A stretch of DNA of 15,194 nucleotides from Hyphochytrium catenoides (GCA_900088475.1 FLMG01001739.1:1-15194), one strand, 5' to 3'; shown: positions 1 through 9,770, counted from the first letter of the stretch. Notes: a model not told the origin generated them from the sequence alone. Translations and numbers: made by a program.

Positions 1-84
1 CTTCAAGAGCAAGGTTATGTGGCACGTATGGCCACCGCCGATGTCAGCGGCGCCTTATTGCGAGCCCGAAAAGCGAAGCTATTC
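1..84 (+). CDS. Partial exon of an unidentified protein (enters from the left)
   Basis: Frame 1 is open from the first base and reads as 28 codons with protein-like composition (…GYVARMATADVSGALL…RARKAKLF) and GC-rich third positions, unlike the following DNA. A GTGAGT sequence at 85-90 is a good splice donor and would end the exon in phase 0 after the Phe codon. Without splicing the frame stays open to 186, with a stop at 187-189, but the extra residues are Cys/Arg-rich and unconvincing. I do not recognise the family. The exon call rests on codon composition and the donor only. The rest of the gene would lie upstream of the window and possibly in later exons to the right. Confidence 0.4.
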
Positions 85-189
85 GTGAGTGTGCCTGAAG
101 TGAAAGTCGAACTTCGCCCTCCTTCCCATTTTCTGTGTGTTTGTCGGCTTGTCTATCGGTCATGCGTAGATGCGTCACGGCCTCAGTAG

Positions 190-806
190 TAGCAATGCAA
201 GGGCTGAAAAGGATTCAATTTGGGGGGATACACGTCACTCTTGAGAGGGATTGGTATGCAAGGCCGGAACATGTGATTCCCATCCGTCTTGTCCCTCGTT
301 ATCGTTACGGTACGAGTGCAAGTACAGACCTGACACTTTTTTGTCGTTGTACCTGTTGTTAAACGTTATACCTCTTGCTAATCGGTAGTTGTAGCAAAAT
401 CATCACATGCGGGCGGGCTGTGAATAGAATAGAAAAAAATGAGAGCTGCGGCAGAGGGAGAATAATAGATATAGAGAGAGCTGGATCGATGGCGATTCTT
501 TCCCTGCTTTGATGAGGCCCTAAAGAGTTTCCAGGGTTTCCTGCAAAGTTACTGAGGCCCCCTACCTTGGAAAGAAAGGTAATGGATGGAGATAAGAGAT
601 AAGTGTCTAGAGAATAGAGATCCCCTTCTTATCCTGAAAAAGGAATGATGGGAGAGAGAGAGGCCATACCATCTCCTCGCTTCTGGGATCGAGTAGTAGG
701 CAATCACATCCATGACTCGATACAGTGCCACAGAAGAAGGATGAGCAAAAGACAGAGAGAGAGTGCTGCTGGTCATCTTCTGTTAGATCAGAGAGTAATA
801 TGATGA
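190..806. other. Non-coding stretch, probably intron or intergenic
   Basis: No frame here has coding character on either strand. It contains short GA-rich runs (about 430-500 and 650-660, 755-765) and nothing that I can identify as an RNA gene or a known element. If the exon at 1-84 continues to the right, this stretch would be its intron. Confidence 0.5.
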
Positions 807-1097
807 ATGTTGTTTGTGAAGAAGGTCCTAGATAGCGCACCCGGAGGAGAAGGAGTACCGCTGCTGCTAGAAACTCCACCTATCGCCAGGACGACGGGCG
901 GAAGGAGGCTGCTGCCTATAGATACCCCGGAACCCGAAGTGACCCAGAACTCCAAGCGACGTCGAGTAAATAGACGTCGAACACGGAAGTCTCGAGCGAA
1001 TCGCAGCGCAAGGCGTGCTGCTAGCACTCGCCGTCGGCAAGATGCAGCGGGTAATGAGGCTCGATTTATTCTTTCCTTGATGCTGCGAACTTCGTAG
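807..1097 (+). CDS. Hypothetical arginine-rich open frame, possible exon
   Basis: An ATG at 807 opens 96 codons to a TAG at 1095-1097. The first half is Pro/Glu/Thr-containing (residues 1-47). The middle, residues about 49-78, is very basic, with runs such as SKRRRVNRRRTRKSR and ARRAASTRRRQ, and is followed by a short hydrophobic end. The basic block would fit a nuclear localisation or nucleic-acid-binding segment, and such blocks also occur in Gag-like retroelement proteins. The GC content is higher than in the flanks, which supports coding. Against it: no recognised domain, short length, and a minus-strand frame (788-1027) is also open here. It could be a terminal exon of the gene that enters at position 1, a separate small gene, or chance. 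Confidence 0.3.
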   Translation: MLFVKKVLDSAPGGEGVPLLLETPPIARTTGGRRLLPIDTPEPEVTQNSKRRRVNRRRTRKSRANRSARRAASTRRRQDAAGNEARFILSLMLRTS

Positions 1098-2270
1098 GTA
1101 TTATGGTTGTCTAGATGCAGTACTTCTTTGGATAACGGTCTTTCTCTTGTGACTCTTGGTGGTGCTCTATGCTGACTATTAGAGCTATTTGCACTTTATT
1201 ACTCCTCATCCGATCCTCCTCCATCGTTGTTACTGTCTCTGACGACCATATCCTATATCCTCTTAGCTGCCCTCCTACCCGCTCTACCTCCCTCCATGCT
1301 TTGCTTTACCTTTATCGTCGCAGCTTGTCCAGTGCAACGACCTTTTGTTGGCTGCTTGTGGGACAAGTACTGTCTTGCCCTCCTACCTTCTACTCTTCCT
1401 ATTATATTGTACTGGTACATATCTCCAAGAAGCAACAATGCTTCAGCTACGAGCTAGAATCTCCTAGCTAGCTCCTTGACACTCGCTCTCTGTGTGTTTA
1501 CTCTCTCATCCTGCTCTCTGTATGTAAGCTAGACAATTCTCTAATCGTCAATACATAGAGACTCTCAGTCTACTATCAAGTAGTCAGGATCTGCCCTTAC
1601 AACTCTACAAAACAAAAGGGCATAGGGTATATCGTATCTCTTCTATCTACTACTACTTTTTTGAGACTCGCCATTCCTTGCTTGCTGGCGCTTCGCTTGC
1701 TGGCTCAAGCGACCTTATCAAGTTAGCTGCGTCACTGAAGAACCTATAAGAGGGAAGAAGGAAGCATTTATAAGAAGAGGCGGGAAGGGTTTTTAAGGAT
1801 GCCGACCGCTATTCTCGACGGCGGAACGACGATAAAACAATACTGCATACAGCTTCCTGTCTGCCGCAGCAGCAATGCCTGCCTTTCTTTTTGTGTCCTT
1901 CCTTCTTGAACCTCCTCAGCAGCCTCAACCGCCGTGCAATAGCAGCAGCAGCAGCTGTCGGTTGATGAAGTAGATAGAGAGAGGAGATTGGCCGCCGGCT
2001 GGCGGAAAAAAAAAACGTGAAGAAGGAGGTGAAGAATAATGCTGTTGTTTGGGGGGAGCTGGGGAGGAGGAGAATGATGATCAGTCGTAGCGAAAGGGGC
2101 AGAGAGGAACCAGGGAGCAGGCAGGAGGCAGGAGGATCTTCATCAAGAATCCACACGTAAACATCCCGAATTTAATACTGGCCAACGGACTGGAGGGCGA
2201 GCTCCAGAGCTTGCTCCTCTATTTTTAGAAAAAAATTGTACCTGTCGATTGAACCCAGAAGACCAAGTTT
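1098..2270. other. Non-coding, CT/GA-rich low-complexity DNA
   Basis: About 1.2 kb without a supported gene. The plus strand is pyrimidine-rich from about 1190 to 1560, so its open frames are Leu/Ser-rich and probably spurious. A short CAG run (five units) lies near 1942-1957 and an A-run near 2006-2016. The minus-strand frame at 1809-2156 is the same kind of low-complexity reading. No RNA gene or mobile element was recognised. Confidence 0.55.
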
Positions 2271-2277
2271 TAGTTCT

Positions 2278-2815
2278 GTACTTTCTTATGGGACCCAATC
2301 TTCAACTTACTTCGCAATCAGGATGTGCAACATGGTCCTTCAAGTGATGAAGAAGTAGTACTCTGTAGGTGTTACCTTAGAAGTTATGATTCGTCGTAGG
2401 TCGCCAGCAGAATCTTGACATTTCTTATACCTCTGCAACGAAGAGGAAATAGAAATGATTTCTTTCTAGAATATAAATTCGTCCCTATTGCCTTTATTAT
2501 AGAAAGACGCACCAGTCGTTAGAACTTGTGTTTCCGGTCTCCTGGGGTGCGGCGAGTACAACGGCCCGAATACAGGGTACAGTAGGTAGCTTTATTATGC
2601 TTTATTGGGTGGTTTCAAGTCTCCCCTGAGGTTCCTGGTTCCCAGCACTCGCCACCCACAAAAGTTCTATACGAACTAACAAGCATCCCCGTGTGATGAT
2701 TCCCTACTATCGAAAGGTAAGTGCAGTTATTATGCCGGTACTTTCTTGCCGCAGACGACAGGGACCGAATCTTCTTCTTGAATCTTCAACATCTTCGCAG
2801 TTCGCAGTCGTCAGG
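2278..2815. repeat. Diverged direct repeat pair (about 2278-2330 and 2740-2815)
   Basis: Both places carry GTACTTTCTT, then GGGACC-C/G-AATCTTC, then a CTTCAAC/TCTTCAAC element, then CTTCGCA and an ATCAGGA/GTCAGGA-like end. The second copy has extra bases between the shared blocks. The copies are imperfect, and neither is linked to an open frame of any quality. A GTAAGT at 2716 and a pyrimidine-AG at about 2753 resemble splice sites, but they are only about 38 nt apart and are not supported by coding sequence. This may be a fragment of an old dispersed repeat. Confidence 0.35.
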
Positions 2816-3460
2816 AGATTTCCAACAGTTACGAGCGCTTGCTGTGCCTCTATGTACAGTACCTACTTGTACGGCTGTAGGATTGTAGTCGAACTAGTCA
2901 TAGAATTTATATTGTTGACTGTGATGGACCGTGCTAGCTGTTCGTTACGGCGACGTTACGATCCGGCCACGAGCTTCTCCTATCCACGGTCTTCAGTGTA
3001 CACCTGACTCTAAGAACACTAGATCTAACAGCCGCGTGTAGACTGTTTTGTCATCCGTCAAGAGAACGGGGTGGGTGAGCCCATAAACATACAAGGCTCT
3101 CAATAGACAAAACGGTAGTCTGCTCCTGCTGCTATTGTGTACTGTCGTATGTACCTCCGTCCATCAAGGTATCGCTGAACGAATAGGGAGAGAGCTCTAC
3201 TTTTTGTGGGGGCCATCATCCACCAGACACAGTGACTTCTCGTTGAAAGTAATTAAGTAAATGAAAACATAAGAGGAGACGAGCTCCTCACTTGTTTGCC
3301 CTTAGGAGGGTGGGCAGACGGCCGTAGTATAGGTCACAGATCTCGGGCGGAGGAGTGCCCATCCTTAATGTTCCTAGTGTCTTCTGCTGTCTTTCAATCA
3401 ATTCCGCATTGTTCTTTATAATAGCAGTTTGCTAGCAATTTCACCCTGTCTGCCTGCTTG
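2816..3460. other. Non-coding stretch, nothing recognised
   Basis: No gene, RNA gene or clear repeat was found. A 104-codon plus-strand frame (2693-3007) crosses the left part but begins inside the repeat and shows no motif or coding composition. Confidence 0.45.
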
Positions 3461-3971
3461 GTCCAACATTTAGCTGCTAAGTCTCATCGGAGGGTCGAGG
3501 AGCGACTATACATCCGCTGCATGTGGCGTCCTAAGTTTTATTTCTCCTCCTTGTTGTGCCACAGACGAATAACCTTGATCATCCTTCTCTCCCTATCCAT
3601 AGAGTGGTCTGTCGACTTTCACACCTTCTGGCTATTAGATTAGGCCCCATCTTCTTCCTTCTCACTCTTCTCTTCAATAATGTCCTAGAGATCTGCCTGC
3701 CTTGTCAAGGCAAAGAACGGCTGATGATGAAGAGGGGACAAAGACTGCAGTGAGGGACTGGTGGGCTCTTAACCGCTATGCAAGCAAATCATACTTTATT
3801 CTTTTTTAGAAAAGAGAGAAGAGCAAGTGACGGGCGGGGTCAGATAACCCAGGTGACGAAGAGATCGGTTGACAGTCATAGTGGCGGTCTCTGGCCGGTT
3901 GATGTCACCTGTGACGTGAAGATGCCAGAGGATAGGAGCAGCATCATCATTACTCATCGGCGGTGGTTTCC
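3461..3971. repeat. Two-module diverged repeat, copy 1
   Basis: Module A (about 3461-3790) begins GTCCAACATTTAGCTGCTAA, then CATCGGAGG, ATCCGCTGCAT, CGTCCTAAG, TTTATTTCTC, CTCCCTATCC, CCCATCTTCT, GAGGGGACA and TAACCGCTA. Module B (about 3840-3971) has AGTGGCGGT at 3880, then GGAGCAGCA, CATTACTCATC and CGGTGGTTTC. All blocks recur in the same order and orientation at 4021-4803. The copies differ at many positions and by indels, so they are old. Open frames inside (3458-3643, 3556-3753, 3778-4041) differ between the copies, so I do not call a gene. The class of element is unknown; no terminal repeats or protein motif were seen. Confidence 0.6.
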
Positions 3972-4020
3972 ATCAGACTTGTTGTCACGACGCTTTCTGC
4001 AGCTTCTTTCAGTCCTTCTT

Positions 4021-4803
4021 GGTCCAGTTTTTAGCTGTTAATCATCGGAGGATGAAACGACCGTAGATGATCCGCTGCATTAACGTCCTAAGCTTCTTTA
4101 TTTCTCTTATGGCAATAAGCCCATCACCACCATCATCTTGCTCCCTATCCTTTGCAAATTATCGTTTACTTTAACAGAACCTTTGACTAGAGGATGGTCC
4201 CATCTTCTGCCTGCTCATTCTGCGCTTTCATAGCGAGGAACGACTAGGCTGGTGATGATGACAGAGAGGGGACAGAAAGAGTGCGTGCGTAACCGCTAAT
4301 AATAAGCCAAGTGAAGAAGGCACAGAGAAACCTCTGCACAGGCTACTGTGAATAGTCTCAGAACTATCATTTATTGGTTGGGGGAGAGGAAGCAGAATAA
4401 CAATTAAACAACGAAGCAGCAGTAGTATCAACTGTCAAACTCTGCACAAGCGCTTGGTGACAGTCCTCCTAAAAAAGATGGTGAATTGTTCTTACTATTT
4501 TATCAAGACGTTTCCTGCTGCTGGTGGGAGGGCAATCCTTCCGACCTATATAGAGTGGAGAGGCTGCAGAAGAAGAGGAAGAGGAATTAGTAGAGGGAGA
4601 ATGTAGAGCTAGAGGCAAGCTGGTTAATAAGAGAGTTCAGATGACGAAAAGCATAATAGGAGAGCAAGACAAAAGCAACAAAGATGTCTCACACGTTCAA
4701 CGACGGCAGCCGCAGTGGCGGTTTCCCGTTTGAGGTCATCTGTGCAGAGGCTGCCAAGGGATAATAAGGAGCAGCAACAACATTACTCATCTTCGGTGGT
4801 TTC
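4021..4803. repeat. Two-module diverged repeat, copy 2
   Basis: Module A (about 4021-4310) has GTCCAGTTTTTAGCTGTTAA, CATCGGAGG, ATCCGCTGCAT, CGTCCTAAG, CTCCCTATCC, CCCATCTTCT, GAGGGGACA and TAACCGCTA in the order of copy 1. Module B (about 4640-4803) has AGTGGCGGT at 4714, then GGAGCAGCA, CATTACTCATC and CGGTGGTTTC. The A-to-B distance is about 690 bp here and about 420 bp in copy 1, so copy 2 carries roughly 270 bp of extra DNA, somewhere in about 4310-4640. A weaker echo of the CATCGG-GGAGGATG block occurs near 5058, so a third, more decayed copy may follow. Confidence 0.6.
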
Positions 4804-5965
4804 AAACAAACTGAATCATTCCCTTCTTCTTTGCCGTTTGACATCATTCGTTCGCCATCCATCATCCTGAATTTCCATGCCAGCCATATCTTCAGGGTTT
4901 CCAGAACATCTGATTTATTCCCGTCATACCACGACGATCATATCCATCAGCAGCAGTGCGGCAGCAGAGCCTACTTTCGCCGTTCTTCTCCACAAGGCGC
5001 TCTCATGACGACGAGCTACCTGCGGTTTCACTCCTTTTCCTGCTCCTCCCTTTCACGTCTCATCGGCGGAGGATGGGTCGCTGTGACTCACCCTGCTAGC
5101 TGCTGCTTAGTACTAGATTGTACTAGCTTGCGCCTCACAGTCAGAGCGATTTCTGCCTATTCCGATCTCCCGTCGGAATAGCTAGTAGACCTGCTGTTAT
5201 AATGTTCCTGTTCCTACCCCTTAGGCAACAACATGAACATTGTCTTCGGGTGCGTGGCCCCTCCTCCGCCTTCTCTCCTGCAACCGATCGGCTCACGACT
5301 ACAGCCATCCCATCCTTACTTCCTCGCTCCTCCTCCTCATCATGATGGATCTGCATCTTTTCCTTGATCTTTACGGGAAAGAGTCGTCTGGCTCTCTCTC
5401 TCGAAGTGAGGATGCTCTCAAATTTGTTCAATGCTTTACTGAACACTCTTCTCCTCTCCCTACAACCTGGTGCTTTTTACTTATTCCGCTGCTGCTGTTG
5501 TCATTCCTCCATAGGCTTATTATCTGGCGTGAAAGTGCTCTACTCTCAACAAAGCAATCAGAGAAGCAGCGAGCTGACGGCCAGCAGCTTGAGAAGCGCC
5601 CACATTCAGTCTCTCTTTTCTATAGGACAACGCACGCACCCACCATTGCCCGCAGCTGCCTACCACGACGACAGCGGTAGTGAAGACTACCTTGTAGCTC
5701 ATCTATCTTCTGTGTAGCGCCTAGGGAGGCGTCGCTGGCTTCTTGCGACCCGTTTTCTCTGGGTTTACGGTGCGTGCTCTTATTGCACGGCGCAAGCCTA
5801 ACTTAGTTGTCGTGGAAGATTTTTCCATAACCTGAACTCTGTTCTTAAGGAGGCTACACTGTTTGTGTCTGGATAATAATAGAGGCGTTCCTGTCCTACA
5901 GGGCAAGACAGGAGGAAAAAAATATCAGCAGCACCTGTCTCTTCTATTGGACTTCTCCTTCAACG
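4804..5965. other. Intergenic DNA upstream of the receptor-RGS gene
   Basis: Several overlapping Ser/Leu-rich frames are open (for example 4831-5181 and 5240-5680 on the plus strand), but they start at weak or non-ATG codons, carry no motif and overlap one another, so none is called. The promoter of the gene at 5966 must lie in the right part. I see no convincing TATA box or initiator. An A-run is present at about 5915-5922. Confidence 0.45.
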
Positions 5966-8900
5966 ATGAGGACCACTTCTAACATCGCCTTCCCTTGCAA
6001 GAGATGGCTATGCTCCAAATATCTCCCCTTCATGCTCCTCGTTTTCTGCGCCTTGTCCCTGTGTGGCTTTGTTCGTGATTACCATTGCGAAGCCTTGAAG
6101 CCTGAAGTCAGAAACGACGAAGAGAAGAACCTACCGTCCTATGACGGCGACGATATGGACCTCGTGCTGAGTGACTCTTCTTTCTCCTCGTCTTCTTCTT
6201 CTTCTTCTCCAACTTCTGGTGCTTCTTTGGTTGCCCAAAGTCCGGATGCCTCCAGTGTTTTGTGGCTCTATTATATAACCTGGATGATCGTGGTGTCTGC
6301 CTTCCTTCTCTCTTTCTCTTGCATCATCCTCCTCTACAAGCGCAGACACCTCTACCCTATCTACGCCCTGAACGTGCCCCTCATCATTGCCAATGAGCTG
6401 TTCGTCCCCTTCACTGTTTGGTCTTGGTCGCTGAACGTCATCACTCCTGACGCCCCATGCTGGTTCAACCTTCTCTTCTGGGACGCAGGACTCTTTCCGA
6501 CCACCTTTACCCTCATTTTCTCAGTAATTAAGCTCTGGCTGGACGCTCGTTACCATTTAGAAAGACTTCACGGCGTATCGGGTCCGCCCAGCAGCAATGA
6601 TGGCGTCGGGAGTTCCCCGCCGTCTCTCTTGTCCGTTGAGAAAAAAAGAGACCAGAGGAGCTGGGTGGTCAGGTCTTATCCTTTGCTTACCAGTCTTAAA
6701 CTAGTGGTCCCTCTCTCTTTCTGTCTCTGGCTAGAAGCATGGGGCTCTGCCATAACTCGTGGAGTCAGAATACTGCCCTACTGGAACGAGAGCGCGACGA
6801 AGTCTGGCTGTGCAGATTACCAGGCGTTAGATGTAAGTTTCTCATCATTAAAGACGAGAGGAGGAGGAGAGAGGACAACAGCCTGACAGAAGGAGGAGCA
6901 ACAATAGGGAGAGGAGAAGGAGGACAGACAAGTGAAGAAGGGGAGAGCTGACCTCAGTCGCTTTATTACGTTGTTTGACCTCTTCTGTTTCTCGCAGTCT
7001 TCTCTTCTTTCTGCTGATGAGGAGTTCGCCTATCTCTCGCACGGAGGAGGCTGTCTCTCTTCTTCTATCTTTTATGTCTCTAGCAAATCTCTTCTTCTCT
7101 TTCGCTGCTGCACTGATTGATGACTAACAGTCCTGCCGGTTTGAACTCTCTTTTTTGCACCATCATACCATACCCATTTTCTCTTTGGCAGAACTACTTC
7201 GACCTGGTAAACTATGCAATCTGGGACCCTGTGGCCGTGATACTATCCATCTTCTTATTGAGGACTGTTCGTGAGGGCTTTAACATGAAGAAGAGGTTTA
7301 TGATGGCCTGCATTGTCCAGCTCGTCGGCATAGCTTTCTATTATACCTGGGCAAATGTCGCACCATACTTTGCGGAGGCGTCTCCTTCCATGCAGTACAC
7401 CTACTTTGTAATCTCTGGCTGTTCGACAACCTTTTGTTCTCTCTCTCTCCATCTGTACACTGTTTTTGTTCCTTTCTCGGCCCTACGCGCCTCCTATGCC
7501 AATGAGAGAATTCAAGCTGCAAGAACTGCAGGAGGGACAGCAGCAGGAGGCGCCGGAAGAGATGGATTAAAGGCGGGAGGCGGAGGAGCCGGAGAGAATG
7601 GAGCAGTGGTTAGAAAGCCATTGGTCCAGAAGAGAGAAGATGTAAAGAAACTCTTGCACGACGCCAGCGAGGAATTTCTGCTCGATTTTCAAGGTCAGAG
7701 AAAAAGAATGGGGACGCCCGCTGCTTTGCATGTTCGTTGGTTCTGGTCTTCATCCCCACTGTCCATCTTCTTCTTATGCCAACAGGCCTCTTCGCTACCT
7801 AGTGTCCTAGGCATATCTGTCGCTCAACTCATTGAGCTGTCTCCTCAAAGGCGATTTGTGCCAATTATACTATCTTCCCCTTCACCCTCCATGCGCTATC
7901 GTATTATAAGTTTCAGCCTTTTCCTTTGTGCCTTCCTCCAGCTAGCAACTAGTCCTCATGTTACTCTGTAGATCCTTACTCTTTCTCATAGGTTTCTTGC
8001 GCTTACCTGTTAAGATCCTGCTACGGGGCCTTTCTCTATTTTTGCTGCTAATCCCTCTCGTGCTCTCTCTTTTTCATCTCTCTTGTCTCTTCCTCGGCTT
8101 GCTATCAGTGTCTTCTCTTGTCCGTTCAATTAGCAGGCTCCTTTGGCTCTCCCACTCTGGTCGAAACAACTGACTTGTCCCCGCGCATTCCCCTTTCACA
8201 ATGTAGGCTACGCCGCCTCAGAGTTTTGCGCTGAGAATATGGTCTTCATGATGACTCTTAAAAGATTCAAGCTGCTCAACGACCCCGGTGAAAGAGAGAA
8301 GCTCTCTCTTCATATCGTACACACTCACGTCAATCCAGGCTCTACCCTTGAGATCAACATCAGCGAGAAAGCCAAGAAAATTTTAACCAAGAAAGTGGCT
8401 GCTGGGGAAGGCGCCAGCGCAGAGTTCTGGGTAAGTCGTCTGCAAGAACGGTACTTAGGGTAGTAGGGGTAGGTCCGCAGGGTTAGAGCTGGATAATATG
8501 CTTGTGCTCTCTATGCTTGTCCGAGCATTGCATCTTAGTCTTGATGGGGCAGCAATCACTCAGTAGACCCTCTTCTTCCCGTTGTCCAACTTCCTCCTCT
8601 TATATCTTTCTCGTTTTCCCACTGCTTATCGCTATGATTTTCCTATGTTGTGGGCTCTTTTTCCGCCACGCATTCTTCTACAGCTAGACCTGATCTATGT
8701 GCTTACACTTCGCTCTACTGATAAAGGAGTCTACGGCGGACGAGGTCTGCGCACTCCTACTGCCCACAGTAATTCGCTATGGCGAGAAGTGTGCCCAGAA
8801 GACCAACGGTGGCCTCCTGGAGGGTAAGAAAGGAGGAAGGGGCAGTGCGACCGTCCTTCCCAGCAGTCGTCATAAATAGTTCGACATATGCTGACCACAC

Positions 8901-8996
8901 CTCAAGGAAGGTGATCTCTTCTGAGTCTTCTGCGTTATCCCTTCATTGAGAGACATCCTTTCAGGTGGATGGGGGTGTATCGAGAGGCTTATGTAA
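5966..8996 (+). CDS. Seven-transmembrane receptor-like protein with C-terminal RGS domain (five exons)
   Basis: Predicted G-protein regulator: a 7TM module fused to an RGS domain, the GTPase-activating module for G-protein alpha subunits. Exons: 5966-6832, 7192-7693, 8207-8430, 8727-8823, 8965-8996 (phases 0, 1, 0, 1), giving 573 residues. Residues 1-36 form a signal peptide (basic start, then a YLPFMLLVFCALSLCG core). Residues 37-97 are acidic and then a poly-Ser run. Likely membrane helices: about 98-124, 133-155, 165-192, 237-260, 295-316, 324-345 and 357-385. Cys165 (start of helix 3) and Cys282 (loop 4-5) are placed like the GPCR disulfide; N274-E-S is a sequon in that loop. Residues 400-428 are a Gly/Ala linker. 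The RGS domain spans about 440-555: EFLLDF, then EF-C-AEN (462-467), then EIN (505-507), then F530 and R548-Y549. Glu466-Asn467 and Asn507 match Galpha-contact residues of RGS4, so GAP activity is plausible (family knowledge). Exons 1-3 are well supported. Exons 4-5 rest on RGS spacing and are less sure. The short Gly/Trp tail after 555 is the weakest part. Confidence 0.85.
6833..7191 (+). other. Intron 1 of the receptor-RGS gene
   Basis: Donor GTAAGT at 6833 and acceptor CTCTTTGGCAG ending at 7191, phase 0, 359 nt. It lies in the fourth-to-fifth helix loop, between Asp289 and Asn290. The left half is purine-rich and the right half pyrimidine-rich. Reading through the donor gives a frame that stays open only to 6886 and is Arg/Glu-rich without function. 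Confidence 0.85.
7694..8206 (+). other. Intron 2 of the receptor-RGS gene
   Basis: Donor GTCAGA at 7694 and acceptor CACAATGTAG ending at 8206, phase 1, 513 nt. The junction rebuilds a Gly codon and joins …EFLLDFQ to GYAASEFCAEN…, the expected order in an RGS domain. The intron body is strongly pyrimidine-rich (CTCTCT runs), which explains the long Ser/Leu frames that run through it. Confidence 0.85.
8431..8726 (+). other. Intron 3 of the receptor-RGS gene (acceptor choice uncertain)
   Basis: Donor GTAAGT at 8431 is clear. The chosen acceptor AAG ending at 8726 keeps the RGS C-terminal helices: Phe530 and Tyr549 are 19 residues apart, as are the two conserved aromatic positions of the family. 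A stronger-looking acceptor, TTCTTCTACAG ending at 8683 after a long pyrimidine tract, gives a different frame without RGS character. Confidence 0.6.
8824..8964 (+). other. Intron 4 of the receptor-RGS gene
   Basis: Donor GTAAGA at 8824 and acceptor CATCCTTTCAG ending at 8964, phase 1, 141 nt. Joining gives a ten-residue tail and a TAA at 8994-8996. No conserved motif tests this junction, so an alternative last exon is possible. Confidence 0.5.
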
Positions 8997-9770
8997 AAGA
9001 GCAAAGAGAGAAAGAGGGTGATCTCTTTTGGCGCGCATTGAGTTCCTCAAATAATAGAGTCGACAAGCCCCACCTCGCCTCAGGCTTTATTTTTATCGTC
9101 ATGTGCGGATAGATCTAAATCGATACACTTAAGAAACAACTGGTCCATACACCTCGACTGTCTTCGTCGTGCCTCGTCGCCCCAACTCTCTGCGACAAAG
9201 GGTGTGCCAGGCAGATGTCCTCCTTCTTTAATAGAAAGAGAGGAAGTAGTTACTTCTCTTCTCTCCCATGAATGAGAGGATAAGCATCATCATCAAATAA
9301 TTTGTTTAACGCAACGCTAGTGCGCAGCAGCAGCTGTGGTTGGACAGCTCTATATAGTTTGATGCTAGACGCAGCCCAAGCACACAGGCCTTAATATAAA
9401 GAGGGCTGAATGGTGGAAGAACCGCTGAGTTGAATCAGATAAGAGCCTTTTAAAGATCTTCCTCTACGTCGTGGCAGACGGATGCTGGGGTAGAAGAACG
9501 ATAATATGGGCACTGACTGTGCGACGATATACAGATTGACGGCCAGCCAGTGCTCACAATATAATAATAAGAATCGTAAGTGCTGGTCGGATCCACAGCG
9601 AAGGGTATAGCGATTGTCAATGTACCCGAATAATAGCACTGAGGCTACTCCTTGGAACAGTGATTTCTCTTACCTACAATGACGACAGTCCTGAGGAGAC
9701 GGTAATTGCATGATAGCACGGCCCCACCATACACGGGTTCGCTGTTGGTTGTCTGTCCAGCCGCCTAAGA
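8997..9770. other. Intergenic DNA downstream of the receptor-RGS gene
   Basis: No supported gene. An 82-codon minus-strand frame (9391-9639) has mixed composition but no motif. No canonical AATAAA was seen close behind the stop codon. ATCAAATAATTTG near 9290-9303 is the most AT-rich spot. Confidence 0.45.

Noticed and set aside
2716-2755. Possible 38-nt mini-intron (GTAAGT … CCGCAG)
   Set aside because: Neither side has a supported exon, and the acceptor falls in a diverged repeat.
5240-5680. 146-codon plus-strand open frame upstream of the receptor gene
   Set aside because: Starts at a non-ATG codon, is Ser/Leu/His-rich from pyrimidine-rich DNA, overlaps other open frames and has no motif.
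5721-5825. Basic 35-codon minus-strand frame (…RRAIRARTVNPEKTGRKK…)
   Set aside because: Composition is protein-like, but it is very short, has no recognised family and would have to extend into the start of the receptor gene on the other strand.
7958-8173. Hydrophobic plus-strand frame that looks like extra membrane helices
   Set aside because: Lies inside intron 2, where CT-rich DNA reads as Leu/Ser/Phe; the RGS domain is continuous when the segment is removed.
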